Assembly (NCBI RefSeq): GCF_000960765.1
Contig: NZ_JYNH01000023.1
Coordinates: 1-41,531 of the forward strand
Length of the DNA stretch: 41,531 nt
DNA from: Desulfosporosinus sp. I2
Lineage (GTDB): Bacteria > Bacillota > Desulfitobacteriia > Desulfitobacteriales > Desulfitobacteriaceae
Direction: 5' to 3'
Each line of letters begins with the position of its first letter. The first letter of the stretch is position 1. Positions 6,664 through 15,481 of this stretch are shown here, in pieces. Below the pieces are notes generated by a model that did no database searches, was not told the DNA's origin, and saw only the letters and a list, made by a program, of their open reading frames with translations. Position numbers and translations under genes: made by a program.

Positions 6664-8424
6664 TTAGGATTCTTCCTTTCTAAAATAGTTATAGATCTGT
6701 ATTGCAGCATTGAGTGGTAGCCCTGCTCCTTTAAGCTCTTCGATACTTGCATGCTGAATACCGTCAAGCGAAGGAAAGTGGCGCAACAAACCTTGTTTGC
6801 GTTTTGGGCCGATGCTAGGAATGTTATCTAGGATTGAAAGTGTCATATTCTTAGCGCGTTGTTGACGATGAAATGTAATGGCAAAGCGATGGACCTCATC
6901 TTGAATGCGAGTGAGTAAATGGAAGGTTGGGTGGTTTTTAGGTAGAGGAATCGCAGTTCCAGTACAATCTAGGAGTCCGTGAGTTTGATGTCGTTCGTTT
7001 TTAACCATTCCTGCGACGGGGATGGTTAGGTTTAATCCCTTCAGAACGTTTATTGCTGCATTTATTTGTCCCTTCCCCCCATCGACTAAGACTAAATCTG
7101 GAAATGGTCCATTTTCCGCTACTAATCTCGTATATCGGCGCAGAATGACTTGTCCCATAGCAGCTGTATCATCCGAAGTTTCCATGGGGTGAATTTTAAA
7201 TTTTCGGTACCCTCTGCGTAGAGGTTTTCCCTCATTAAATTGAACCATACCGGCAACGGTCTGTGTGCCAGAGGTGTTTGAAATATCAAACGCTTCAATT
7301 CGGTTTGGTTTTGGAATGCTTAAGATTTCTCCAAGTGAAGTCAAAGCTAATTGAGTTTCAGATTGTTGCTTCACTTCAAGTGTGATTTGATCGTGAAGAG
7401 TGGTCTGAGCATTTTCCATGGCCATCAGTATTAGGTCATGTTTCTTTCCTTTTTGGGGGATGGTAATCGGAAAAAGTTTACTTAAGACCATAGATGTAAT
7501 AGAGGGTAGTAAGATCTCTTGAGGCCAGATAGCGCGCTCAATATAAAATTGGGCGACAAAAGAGACAAAAGCCTCTTCTGGATCTTCATAATAGGGGAAG
7601 GTATAACTGTCTCGAGCTAATAGTTTTCCTTGTCGTAAATAGAATATTTGAACGCACATCTGATCCGTAGTATGGGCGTATCCTAAAACGTCGCGATCAA
7701 TAAAGTCATTGAGCGTGATGTTTTGTTTTTCCCCGAGTTGTTTCAAGTCTGTCATAAGATCTCGATATTCTTGGGCACGTTCAAAATGAAGTGCTTCAGC
7801 AGCCGTTTGCATTTTAGTTTGTAAAAGTTCAAGTATCCCGCTTTGTTCTCCCTTGAGAAAGGAAGAAACCTCTTTACGCATTCCTAAATATATATGAGCA
7901 GGAACTTCTTCAACACAAGGGGCAAGGCATTGTTCTAAATGATAGTATAAACAAGGCCGAGTGGGGATTTGGCGACATTTTCGAAAAGGAAAAAGACGAT
8001 TGAGTAAGCGTGCTGCCTCTTTAGCAGCGGAAGAATTAGGATAAGGCCCGAAATACTTTCCGGTGCCCTTTTTAATTTTTCTGGTGACGAGGATCCTAGG
8101 GTGACTTTCTTCAGTAATCACTAAATAGGGATAGGTTTTATCATCCCGCAACAAGATATTGTATTTAGGATTGTGCTTTTTGATTAAATTACATTCCAAA
8201 ACAAGTGCTTCAACCTCTGACTCTGTCATGATATATTCAAAGTCCACGATTTGGCTCACTAATCGTCCAGTCTTTCCTTCATGTATGCCTGTAAAATAAG
8301 ATTTTACCCGGTTTTTAAGTATTTTAGCCTTACCGACATAAATTATCTGTCCCTGATTATCTTTCATTAGATAGACGCCTGGTCTTTCCGGCAGCAAGGT
8401 CAGTTTTTGTCGAAGCAGATCCAT
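6664..8424 (-). CDS. uvrC: excinuclease ABC subunit C
   Basis: UvrC makes the two incisions on either side of a lesion in nucleotide excision repair, after UvrA/UvrB load at the damage. 586 residues, typical length. The N-terminal GIY-YIG nuclease is visible (GVYLMKD, IIYVGKAK), then a Cys cluster around FRKCRQIPTRPCLYYHLEQCLAPC, the UVR UvrB-binding helix region (ALHFERAQEYRDLM), the RNase H-like second nuclease (EAFDISNTSG, VLVDGGKGQ, FHRQQR), and C-terminal helix-hairpin-helix motifs (LDNIPSIGPKRKQGLL). Start set at ATG 8424, which has GAGGTGGGG directly upstream; an in-frame earlier start at 8472 has no such site. Confidence 0.97.
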   Translation of the reverse strand: MDLLRQKLTLLPERPGVYLMKDNQGQIIYVGKAKILKNRVKSYFTGIHEGKTGRLVSQIVDFEYIMTESEVEALVLECNLIKKHNPKYNILLRDDKTYPYLVITEESHPRILVTRKIKKGTGKYFGPYPNSSAAKEAARLLNRLFPFRKCRQIPTRPCLYYHLEQCLAPCVEEVPAHIYLGMRKEVSSFLKGEQSGILELLQTKMQTAAEALHFERAQEYRDLMTDLKQLGEKQNITLNDFIDRDVLGYAHTTDQMCVQIFYLRQGKLLARDSYTFPYYEDPEEAFVSFVAQFYIERAIWPQEILLPSITSMVLSKLFPITIPQKGKKHDLILMAMENAQTTLHDQITLEVKQQSETQLALTSLGEILSIPKPNRIEAFDISNTSGTQTVAGMVQFNEGKPLRRGYRKFKIHPMETSDDTAAMGQVILRRYTRLVAENGPFPDLVLVDGGKGQINAAINVLKGLNLTIPVAGMVKNERHQTHGLLDCTGTAIPLPKNHPTFHLLTRIQDEVHRFAITFHRQQRAKNMTLSILDNIPSIGPKRKQGLLRHFPSLDGIQHASIEELKGAGLPLNAAIQIYNYFRKEES

Positions 8425-8567
8425 ATTCCCCACCTCAATTATCATTCTAAAGTGTGGAATAGAGAGATGCAAGTTTTAGATACATATCTTTGCTAAAACA
8501 AACGTATACATGGTATAGGGAGCTTTGTCTTGAAGAACAGCAGACAAGTAATAGAGAGGGTGAGGGC

Positions 8568-9092
8568 ATGGCAAATACGTGGGGACGACCACCTCGCAAT
8601 GAGCTTTGGCAAGATTTACAGGCTTTAGCCCTTTGGATTCTAATAATTGGGGTTGTCGGATATGTTCTGTTTCCAAATTTCTTTAAAAATATCTATTCAC
8701 ATCTTTCTGATCCTGTCACTCAGACAACGTCCCTTATTGATCAGTATACACTCAATAATTCGGGCAATTTGAACACAGGTTTGCCTGATAATCAGTCTGT
8801 TTTCGGGCAAGACTTTTCAAGTGTTTCCAATGCATTGTACTATAACGGAAATAACGAAGTCTCATCAGGATATTGGGTTATCTTTGTCGCCGATGGTGAG
8901 TTTAAGCAGCTCGCGGTTAGTAGCGATGCATATGCATTTTTGCAACGATTAATTGAGAGCGACCAAAAAACTACGGGCAAAAGTACTATTATTTTATCGG
9001 CTAATGGTCAAATACGTAAATTTATAGTCAGCGACGAAATTTATTCGATCATCACAAATATGGCCCTGATTGTTGGAAGGGTTAATAGTTGA
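8568..9092 (+). CDS. membrane-anchored protein of unknown function
   Basis: 174 residues: a short cytoplasmic head (MANTWGRPPRNELW), one transmembrane helix (ALALWILIIGVVGYVLFPNFF), and an extracytoplasmic domain of about 130 residues with Ser/Asn/Gln-rich and beta-prone stretches. No family recognised. The ATG at 8568 has GAGGGTGAGGG just upstream and is preferred to an in-frame ATG at 8490 without a ribosome-binding site. It is divergent from uvrC with a 143-base gap, so a shared intergenic promoter region is likely. Confidence 0.65.
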   Translation: MANTWGRPPRNELWQDLQALALWILIIGVVGYVLFPNFFKNIYSHLSDPVTQTTSLIDQYTLNNSGNLNTGLPDNQSVFGQDFSSVSNALYYNGNNEVSSGYWVIFVADGEFKQLAVSSDAYAFLQRLIESDQKTTGKSTIILSANGQIRKFIVSDEIYSIITNMALIVGRVNS

Positions 9093-9107
9093 CAAGTAAC
9101 TATTTGA

Positions 9108-9551
9108 TTAACGAAAGAGAAGTTTGGCCCCTGCTGCAAAAAAACCGATCCCAATAAACTGCCATGGGCTCCAAGGCAATCGACTTACGCCAAGCCAACC
9201 AAAATGATCAATGATCACAGCCATACTGACTTGACCAATAATAATTGCGGTGGTGGCATTACATACGCCAATTTTTGGGATGCTCACTGCAACAAGACCA
9301 ACAATGATAACACTCAGAACACCACCGAGATAAAAATACCATGGAATAGAACTCCAAGGGTGTTTTAAAAGGGGACTGCGCCCCGCTAATACAGCGATTA
9401 AGGCGACAATTGTACCGATGATGTGGACAACTAACGTCGCAGAAAGTAAGGATGATTTCTGACTTAATGATGAATTAATAGAGCCTTGGATTGCCATAGC
9501 GATCCCCGAAATTGTAGCAACTAAAAAAGGTAAGGAAAGAAACTTTGCCAT
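9108..9551 (-). CDS. DMT-family membrane protein (YdcZ/DUF606 type)
   Basis: 147 residues with four or five hydrophobic helices and the features of the DUF606/YdcZ branch of the drug/metabolite transporter superfamily: GIAMAIQGSINSSL near the N-terminus and QFIGIGFFAAGAKLL at the C-terminus. These half-size proteins (half of a ten-helix EamA transporter) probably act as dimers; the substrate is unknown. ATG with AGGAGG six bases upstream. Convergent with the preceding gene across 15 bases. Confidence 0.8.
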   Translation of the reverse strand: MAKFLSLPFLVATISGIAMAIQGSINSSLSQKSSLLSATLVVHIIGTIVALIAVLAGRSPLLKHPWSSIPWYFYLGGVLSVIIVGLVAVSIPKIGVCNATTAIIIGQVSMAVIIDHFGWLGVSRLPWSPWQFIGIGFFAAGAKLLFR

Positions 9552-9678
9552 TTTAAGCCTCCTGATTATATTTTTTACATTTGGGAAATGATATCCAGTT
9601 CCGCTAAGAAGTATCAGTATTCATTAGTCAGCTTAAGGGGAAAATGTGATTGTAGAAAAAAATGAAAGAGGTGGCGTC

Positions 9679-10050
9679 ATGGACATCGATTACAATTTAG
9701 TGCAACGCGCCCAGATGCTACTTACACTTGATCATCCACTCACTCAGGTACGAGAAATTCTCTTAAGGGAAGGATATCAACAAGAACAAGTAGTTGAGCT
9801 AATGGATGCAACGGAAGAGGTATTAAACTACATTGTTCCCCCTCAATATGATGAAAATAAAATAGGGATTGATATTTTACACCCAGGAGAGAAATCCAAG
9901 GGTAGAAAACCAACGGTTGACATATTAATTGATAAACGATCTGGGAAATTAGAATTAATAACTCCCCATCAACCTGAGACTTGGAGAGTTGCCAATGAAG
10001 TGAGAAAAGCGATCAAGCGACAACGTCAATCCATGAAATATTATCACTAA
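9679..10050 (+). CDS. hypothetical protein (soluble, 123 residues)
   Basis: Starts MDIDYNLVQRAQMLL; a helical N-terminal half (REILLREGYQQEQVVELMDATEEVL, shown here only as a helix-prone region) resembles a small three-helix module, and the C-terminal half is more mixed and basic. No family recognised. ATG 9679 has GAGGTGG five bases upstream; an earlier in-frame GTG at 9646 has only a weak site. It stands alone between a divergent transporter gene and mqnE. Confidence 0.6.
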   Translation: MDIDYNLVQRAQMLLTLDHPLTQVREILLREGYQQEQVVELMDATEEVLNYIVPPQYDENKIGIDILHPGEKSKGRKPTVDILIDKRSGKLELITPHQPETWRVANEVRKAIKRQRQSMKYYH

Positions 10051-10059
10051 CAATAGGAG

Positions 10060-10092
10060 GGACTGTAGGCAATTTTTGCCAGCAGTCCTTTC
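10060..10092 (+). terminator. weak intrinsic terminator before mqnE
   Basis: GGACTG plus GGCA pair with TGCC and CAGTCC around an ATTTT loop, followed by CTTTCT. The T run is short. Confidence 0.45.
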
Positions 10093-10133
10093 TGGTACTA
10101 TGGCTTTATCATTTCTCGAATTTTTAATAATTA

Positions 10134-10142
10134 TGTTATAAT
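10134..10142 (+). promoter_or_regulatory. extended -10 promoter element of mqnE
   Basis: TGTTATAAT gives a perfect TATAAT (10137-10142) with an upstream TG, about 35 bases before the ATG. The -35 region (TTCTCG) is poor, as is common for extended -10 promoters. Confidence 0.5.
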
Positions 10143-10176
10143 AGAATACGTAACAATTTCGGAAAGAAGGGTCCAA

Positions 10177-11280
10177 ATGGAATTAGAATCCATATTCAAA
10201 GGAATAGTTGATGTCCATGAAAAAATAGTTAATAATGAACGCTTAAACCGTATAGACGGTCTCAAACTTATACAAACCACAAATTTGCTTGGCCTAGGTT
10301 ATCTAGCCAATGAACGGCGACGTGCAATGACTGGTGATCAAGTGTTCTTTAATAATAATGCGCACATTAACTATAGCAATGTATGTAAAGTTCGATGTGG
10401 TCTTTGCGCCTTCGGAAAAGACCCTGGGGAAAAGGGATCTTATACAATGTCAATCGAAGAAGTGGTCGATAAAGCGGGACATTTTGCGGATCTTGGAGTA
10501 ACCGAATTACATATTGTAGGTGGAATTCATCCGGATCTCCCTTTTTCATATTATCTAGATATGGTCCATAAAGTTAAAGATCGCGCTCCCAATGTAAGCA
10601 TTAAGGCTTTTACGGCGGCAGAATATGATTATTTTGCACAGATTGAGAATGTGCCTGTTTTGGAAATTTTAAAAACCTTTAAACAGGCTGGTCTAAGCTT
10701 TATACCTGGAGGGGGAGCGGAAAACTTCAGCCCGAGAGTGCGGGAAATTATTTGCCCAGGAAAACTGAGCGGTGAACGATGGTTAGAAATCCATCGTCTG
10801 GCGCATCAATTAAACATTCCGACCAATGCTAACTTACTTTATGGTATTATTGAGACCGATGAAGAGTTAATTGATCATCTTTTGGCTTTACGTGCTCTGC
10901 AAGATGAAACTCAGGGTTTCTACGCCCTAATTCCTACGGCATTTCACCCTAAGAATACAAAATTTGAAAATCTCCCTCAAGCAAGTGCCATTCGCACCTT
11001 AAAAGTAATAGCCGTTTCGCGCTTGATATTAGATAACTTTCGATTTATTAAGGCCTACTGGGTATCGTCTAGTCCTCAAGTGGCACAAATGGCGCTTTCG
11101 TTCGGAGCAAACGATCTGGATGGGGTAGTACGAGAAGAAAAAATCTACCATACTGCGGGTGCTTCTAGCCCGCAAATGCAAACAGAATTACAGCTTATCG
11201 GCATGATTCATGAATTAGGGTTAGAGGCTGTCGAAAGGGATACCTATTATAACGTCATTAAAAGATTAAGGCTCCGCTAG
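10177..11280 (+). CDS. mqnE: aminofutalosine synthase (radical SAM)
   Basis: MqnE joins the enolpyruvyl-benzoate product of MqnA to the adenosyl moiety of SAM, forming aminofutalosine in the futalosine route to menaquinone. 367 residues, family-normal. The radical-SAM cluster motif CxxxCxxC is at Cys70, Cys74 and Cys77 (NVCKVRCGLCAFG). Conserved MqnE stretches follow: HIVGGIHPDLPF, IKAFTAAEYDYF, FIPGGGAENFSPRVREIICPGK and LQDETQGFYALIPTAFHPKNT; the GGGAE block separates it from CofH/CofG relatives, although MqnC remains a close cousin. ATG 10177 has AAAGAAGGG six bases upstream. No other mqn gene is in the window, so the pathway genes are scattered or lie elsewhere. Confidence 0.93.
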   Translation: MELESIFKGIVDVHEKIVNNERLNRIDGLKLIQTTNLLGLGYLANERRRAMTGDQVFFNNNAHINYSNVCKVRCGLCAFGKDPGEKGSYTMSIEEVVDKAGHFADLGVTELHIVGGIHPDLPFSYYLDMVHKVKDRAPNVSIKAFTAAEYDYFAQIENVPVLEILKTFKQAGLSFIPGGGAENFSPRVREIICPGKLSGERWLEIHRLAHQLNIPTNANLLYGIIETDEELIDHLLALRALQDETQGFYALIPTAFHPKNTKFENLPQASAIRTLKVIAVSRLILDNFRFIKAYWVSSSPQVAQMALSFGANDLDGVVREEKIYHTAGASSPQMQTELQLIGMIHELGLEAVERDTYYNVIKRLRLR

Positions 11281-11334
11281 TTAGGTAAGTAGAATAAACA
11301 ATAAGTAAGTTTGTTTTCCAAGAGGTGAATTGAA

Positions 11335-11820
11335 ATGGAAATCGCGGTACTGTCAGATACTCATTTACGAGCTGGCAAAACTCTTCCCCGTTTTGTCTGG
11401 GAACATTTGACTGATATCGATATGATCATTCATGCAGGTGATTTAACCAACATGGGTTTAATAGAAGAGTTAGCTTGTATTGCCCCAGTTCGTGCTGTAT
11501 GTGGGAATTGTGATGACTGGGACGTTGCTTTGCCGGATCGAGATATCGTTGAATGTGAGTCTTTAAGAATCGGGATTATCCATGGGAATGTAGGGAGAGG
11601 AAAAAGCACACCGGAACGTGCCTTTAATGCCTTTGAGGATTCCCCGGTCGATCTCATTGTCTTCGGACACTCTCATGTCCCTTTTATGGAATGGAGAAAT
11701 GGTATTCTTTTGTTCAATCCAGGTTCTCCAACCGATAAACGACGTGAGCGTCATTATTCATTGGGGCTATTAAACATACAGCAAGGGCAGGTTAACGCTA
11801 AACACCTTTATTTTAACTAA
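11335..11820 (+). CDS. YfcE/MJ0936-type metallophosphoesterase
   Basis: 161 residues of the calcineurin-like phosphodiesterase family. Metal-binding motifs are complete: DTHLR (D-x-H), IHAGDLTN (GD), VCGNCDDWD (GNCD), IIHGN (GH-like) and FGHSHVP (GHTH). Related enzymes hydrolyse phosphodiester model substrates; the physiological substrate is unknown. ATG 11335 has AGAGGTG nine bases upstream. It follows mqnE by 54 bases on the same strand and could share its transcript. Confidence 0.9.
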   Translation: MEIAVLSDTHLRAGKTLPRFVWEHLTDIDMIIHAGDLTNMGLIEELACIAPVRAVCGNCDDWDVALPDRDIVECESLRIGIIHGNVGRGKSTPERAFNAFEDSPVDLIVFGHSHVPFMEWRNGILLFNPGSPTDKRRERHYSLGLLNIQQGQVNAKHLYFN

Positions 11821-11896
11821 TTTCAAATCTCCCTGTTTGATCATGGCTAGCAAGCTTGGTGCCAGGTAAATTTCTTTAAAAAGTCCGGAGGAAATC

Positions 11897-12484
11897 ATGA
11901 AACATCGTAGGAATAAGGTCAAACGGGAACATGGCATTATCCAAAATGCGTTGCCCTGGCTTGAAAATTTGAGTCGTCTTTCGGAAGTAAGTGACATCAT
12001 TCCGGGTGTTATAGACGTTAACCATTCTTCAGAGCGAGGAATTGTCTATAAATATAAGACACAAACAGGCTGTAAGCTTTTGCTTAAAAGTAATGGTTCG
12101 ATACAAGAAGCCTTTATAGTTACCAAAAACCCAGAGCGTGTCCAGGAATGGGTAGAACAGGAATTTCCCCCGGACTCCCCAGTGATGCCTTCTAAAATAT
12201 CTCCCAATAACCTATTTGAAACACCTAAAAAGAAGGGGAATAAGGTCTCCTCTAAATTAGAAGATCTCTCAAGTCATAATGCTTTAGCACCCCGTAGGAA
12301 ACAATCCTCAAAAAAATATTCTCGTAAAAACGTTAAGTCGATTTTTAAAGAGATAGAGGAACCGAATCTAGCTGACCACTTAGACGTTACAATGGTAAAG
12401 GCTTTACAAGAACTTAAACAATCTCTTGAAACTGCAAAATTTCAAACCAAAAAATCTTGGGACGGTAAATTTCCACGCAAATAA
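11897..12484 (+). CDS. DUF2103-like basic protein
   Basis: 195 residues. The first 90 resemble the DUF2103 family (KVKREHGIIQNALPWLENL, DIIPGVIDV, TGCKLLLKSNGSIQEAFIVT), which is described only as a predicted metal-binding family. The remaining half is a lysine-rich, low-complexity tail (PRRKQSSKKYSRKNVK) that could bind nucleic acid; this is inference. The DUF2103 match is from memory of the pattern, not a search. ATG with GGAGG six bases upstream. A good terminator overlaps its stop codon. Confidence 0.6.
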   Translation: MKHRRNKVKREHGIIQNALPWLENLSRLSEVSDIIPGVIDVNHSSERGIVYKYKTQTGCKLLLKSNGSIQEAFIVTKNPERVQEWVEQEFPPDSPVMPSKISPNNLFETPKKKGNKVSSKLEDLSSHNALAPRRKQSSKKYSRKNVKSIFKEIEEPNLADHLDVTMVKALQELKQSLETAKFQTKKSWDGKFPRK

Positions 12485-12515
12485 CAGCTTAAGACAAACG
12501 TCCTAAGCTGTTTTT
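12483..12515 (+). terminator. intrinsic terminator
   Basis: AACAGCTTA and TAAGCTGTT form a 9-bp stem followed by TTTTT, beginning at the stop codon of the preceding gene. Confidence 0.8.
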
Positions 12516-12565
12516 ACAAGCCGGATTATTCAATAACGGTTCTCTTAGTAAGGAGTTGTTGTTGT

Positions 12566-13672
12566 ATGGAGTTAGGTAGCATATTAGCGCCAGGTACGAT
12601 GAATAAGATCGGACTTAACCAATGGCAACCTGGGGTGAGACTCCTAGTAGAAGTAGTTCAGAAAATAGGGGATAAGGAAGGTATTATTCGAGTTAAAGGG
12701 CAGGATATTTTTGCGATCCTAGAAACATCGGCCAAATCAGGCGACAAGTTTTGGGTCAAGGTTGGGGATATCAAAGAGGGCAACTTACTGTTGATCCGTG
12801 AACCTTTGCTATTGAAACAAGGGGATGCTCCCATCGCTCCGCAACAGCTTCCACAGTTTGCAGAGAGAGGGTTACCCAATAATATGGATATAGTTACCCT
12901 CTTAAAAACATTTCTGACCGCAAATACTAGTTTATTAGGCTCAATTATGGGAACCCTTCCAGGGCCAACCAACGAAGAAATAATGCTAAGTATAAAAAAA
13001 TCCTTGCCCAAGTGGGCGGACCTATCCGAAGAGAACGGTTCGGAAGAGCTGGTGGAATGTCTGCGCAAAATTGGTCTCAACTATGAACAACGAATCCAGA
13101 TCATGCTTAAGTCCGATTCTCAAACCAAGGAAGTGGAGAAAAACAGTCTTAAAGAAACGTTAAAATATACCCTCCTTCAAGCACTTAGTACGTCAGAGGG
13201 ACAGAATTTTGACGATCCAGAGGGTGTTTTAGCTCAATTGCTCCAAAAAATTACGGGTCAACAATTGTGGTTTAAAACGGGAGCTATGGACAATGCTTAT
13301 ATGTTGCTTCATCTTCCTTTGCTCAATCGAGAAACGATTGTCCCTGTAAAAGTAGCCATTGAAAGCGCACGAAAAGGACCTAAAATGGACGAAAAACATT
13401 GTCGAATCGCAATACAAATTGAAACTCAAGTTCTCGGGGATCTAGGTATTGACGCCTTTTTTAATCAAGATACGCTTTCTTTCCGAGTACTCACACGTGA
13501 CTTAGAGTTTTTCCCCCAGTTGCTGGAGGAAGTAATGCCAGAAACAAGAGCTAGATTTGCCAAGCTTGGGTTTATTATTGACAAGGTTGAAATAGGAGAG
13601 TTAGATAAGAATCTTGAATTTCAGAGCTTTTTACAAGGCTCGCGGCGAAGTGGAGTGGATATTCAAAGATGA
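12566..13672 (+). CDS. FliK-like C-terminal-domain protein (YlqG-like)
   Basis: 368 residues. The C-terminal third (residues about 220-345) has the look of a flagellar hook-length control (FliK/Flg_hook) C-terminal domain: a hydrophobic strand set around YMLLHLPLLN, IQIETQVLGDLGIDAFFNQDTLSFRVL. The N-terminal part is unrecognised. It overlaps the FlhB-C-terminal-like gene by 4 bases (ATGA). In Bacillus the same pair is ylqG-ylqH, so gene order supports the call. ATG 12566 has AAGGAG upstream. The pair is outside a flagellar operon, and its role in export is unproven. Confidence 0.65.
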   Translation: MELGSILAPGTMNKIGLNQWQPGVRLLVEVVQKIGDKEGIIRVKGQDIFAILETSAKSGDKFWVKVGDIKEGNLLLIREPLLLKQGDAPIAPQQLPQFAERGLPNNMDIVTLLKTFLTANTSLLGSIMGTLPGPTNEEIMLSIKKSLPKWADLSEENGSEELVECLRKIGLNYEQRIQIMLKSDSQTKEVEKNSLKETLKYTLLQALSTSEGQNFDDPEGVLAQLLQKITGQQLWFKTGAMDNAYMLLHLPLLNRETIVPVKVAIESARKGPKMDEKHCRIAIQIETQVLGDLGIDAFFNQDTLSFRVLTRDLEFFPQLLEEVMPETRARFAKLGFIIDKVEIGELDKNLEFQSFLQGSRRSGVDIQR

Positions 13673-13971
13673 CTGAGAAGAGGGAAAAGGGCGATAAGAA
13701 AGAAAAGGCGGCAGCCCTAGTGTATGACCAAACTGGAGCACCTAGGATTGTAGCAAAAGGAGTTGGCGAAGTTGCTCGAAAAATGATTCAAGCTGCAGAA
13801 GCAGAGGGTATTCCTATCCAAAAGAATGAAATACTTGTTGAAGCTCTGATGCAAGTAGAACTAACAAAAGAAATACCACCCCAGCTCTATCGCGCGGTAG
13901 CAGAGCTATTAGCCTTCATTTATCGGTTAGAAAAAGCAAAATCTCAAACAAGTTCAGTGACTCATACATAA
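13669..13971 (+). CDS. FlhB C-terminal-domain homolog (YlqH-like)
   Basis: 100 residues matching the cytoplasmic C-terminal domain of FlhB/EscU: AAALVYDQTGAPRIVAKG, then AEAEGIPIQKNEILVEALMQVELTKEIPPQLYRAVAELLAFIYRL. The autocleavage site of full FlhB (NPTH) is replaced here by the GAPRIVAKG region, as usual in stand-alone FlhB-like proteins. In FlhB this domain sets substrate choice in type III flagellar export; the stand-alone version may substitute for or compete with it (inference). Start ATG overlaps the previous stop by 4 bases. Confidence 0.85.
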   Translation: MTEKREKGDKKEKAAALVYDQTGAPRIVAKGVGEVARKMIQAAEAEGIPIQKNEILVEALMQVELTKEIPPQLYRAVAELLAFIYRLEKAKSQTSSVTHT

Positions 13972-14031
13972 TTCGTGGAATGCTTCGCAAACTATTCTAA
14001 GTTGGAAAATTTGGAAGGGCAGGAGATCTCT

Positions 14032-14475
14032 ATGAAGACATCATTTGAGGTGCTGAACAAGATTCTCCAAGGGGAGCACATAGCGATTGAACAATATCAG
14101 GCATGTATTGACGCGCTTCAGGACAGTTCTCTACGTAATCATCTCACGGCGATTCTTACGGATCACAAAAATCATGCAACTCGGCTATCCTATTACATTC
14201 AAACGAATGGAGGTAATGTCGAAGAAAGTACTGGAATTGCCGGATTGATGGCTGATTGGAAAACACGTTTAATGAATTTAAAGGAAAAATCTCCTGAAGA
14301 AATGATTGAGCGTCTTTATTCAGGGGAGGATAAGGGCTTAGCCCGAGCAGTTCAATATTCTGAACACTATTTAAATAGTGCGGAAAAAGAGGTTTTGGGA
14401 CCAATTTTTGCAGAAGAACATGATCATCTTAAACAATTACAAGGTTTAAGAGACGGAACTTACCTTCATCATTAA
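14032..14475 (+). CDS. DUF2383-like four-helix-bundle protein
   Basis: 147 residues in four amphipathic helices with ferritin-like spacing of acidic and His residues (GEHIAIEQYQACIDAL; LTDHKNHATRLSYYI; AVQYSEHYLNSAEKEVL; EEHDHLKQLQGL). This matches the PA2169/DUF2383 ferritin-like group; metal binding is plausible but not shown. ATG 14032 has AGGAG six bases upstream; the in-frame GTG at 13975 has no ribosome-binding site. A terminator follows. Confidence 0.7.
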   Translation: MKTSFEVLNKILQGEHIAIEQYQACIDALQDSSLRNHLTAILTDHKNHATRLSYYIQTNGGNVEESTGIAGLMADWKTRLMNLKEKSPEEMIERLYSGEDKGLARAVQYSEHYLNSAEKEVLGPIFAEEHDHLKQLQGLRDGTYLHH

Positions 14476-14496
14476 TTTTACCGAAAATGAAAACAT

Positions 14497-14525
14497 AATA
14501 AAAAGCGGCATTGCCGCTTTTATTA
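14497..14525 (+). terminator. intrinsic terminator
   Basis: AATAAAAAGCGGCA and TGCCGCTTTTATT form a long stem with almost no loop, usable in both directions between convergent genes. Confidence 0.85.
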
Positions 14526-14575
14526 TGATCATTACATATCATTTGGGAGGACTTTTTCTAATTGAGATCATTCTA

Positions 14576-14890
14576 TTACGCATCTTTTTCCTGATGTTTT
14601 CTTGAGAGGTGCCTTTTAGCTAACATTTGAGCAACCTTTCCATTGTCTCCCAAAATTATTCCCTGTAATCTCCACTCGCGAAAGGTCTGCCAAAATTGTT
14701 GTTCAGATATTCTTCGAGTATAACCTTCAGACTCTTCATCATAGGGCCAAAAAACATCAACCCATAAGGTTCCTCTGTTGCTTAATACCTGTACAAAATG
14801 AACCAGCTCTGGGTTTGTAGATTCGGAATCACGCATTAATATGTGTGAACGGCCATTAGGGAAATCTGTACGTATATAATTAATCTTCAT
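14576..14890 (-). CDS. hypothetical protein, 104 residues
   Basis: Starts MKINYIRTDFPNGRSHILM; soluble, rich in aromatic residues (VDVFWPYDEES, QQFWQTFREWRLQG), with a basic C-terminus. No family recognised. Start ATG 14890 has AGAGGGGGA seven bases upstream; an in-frame earlier ATG at 14935 has none. Divergent from the ABM-fold gene across a 245-base gap in which I see no further gene. Confidence 0.6.
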   Translation of the reverse strand: MKINYIRTDFPNGRSHILMRDSESTNPELVHFVQVLSNRGTLWVDVFWPYDEESEGYTRRISEQQFWQTFREWRLQGIILGDNGKVAQMLAKRHLSRKHQEKDA

Positions 14891-15135
14891 CAATAATCCC
14901 CCTCTGTGTAATTCTAGAGATTCATGACGTGTCAAATTTAGTATAGCACGAAATCATGAATAAAACGATGGGCTTTTTGGTCACGTCACTCGACTTACGG
15001 AGTTGAATGTCAATATTATAACCCTTATCTAGAGTATGCTGTACGTTGATTGAAAGTTCGCTTAGTGAAGGTATGTAGTGAATGAGTCGAGGATAAACTA
15101 GTGATGAAAAACAAGGATTAATGGGAGGTAAAATC

Positions 15136-15399
15136 ATGCTTACAGTCATTCATACGTTCAACGGTCCGGATGCTGATCGGATTTTAGGAGAAGTTCGAGC
15201 TGGGATCCAGTCAGTCGAGGGGATAAATGGTTTTAAATTTGCTTCAGTTAATAAGCAAGAAAATTCGTCAGATATTATGCTCTTTTCGAAGTGGGAAAAT
15301 CATTCGGCTTATGAAAATTGGGCAGATACTGTAGGGGAGAATAATGCCTTTAAGCAAGCTACCCCTCAGATGTTTGAGGTTCTCGAAGAAAAATATTAG
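15136..15399 (+). CDS. ABM-superfamily (dimeric alpha/beta barrel) protein
   Basis: 87 residues with the antibiotic-biosynthesis-monooxygenase fold pattern: MLTVIHTF, an amphipathic helix, SSDIMLFSKWENHSAYENW, a second helix and a closing strand PQMFEVLEEK. The WxxxxAYxxW-type motif is typical. Members range from monooxygenases to heme-degrading enzymes; nothing here defines the substrate. ATG 15136 has GGGAGG eight bases upstream, which itself contains the false start at 15121. Confidence 0.75.
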   Translation: MLTVIHTFNGPDADRILGEVRAGIQSVEGINGFKFASVNKQENSSDIMLFSKWENHSAYENWADTVGENNAFKQATPQMFEVLEEKY

Positions 15400-15430
15400 T
15401 TTAATAGAAGTAGGGATCATAGAATCGGAT

Positions 15431-15465
15431 AAAGGAGTTGCCCATTGAAGGCAGCTCCTTTAATA
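15431..15465. terminator. probable terminator between convergent genes
   Basis: AAAGGAGTTGCC and GGCAGCTCCTTT form a 12-bp stem with one G-U pair, followed by a weak AATATTTAT tail on the plus strand. Confidence 0.6.
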
Positions 15466-15481
15466 TTTATGTTAGAATTTG

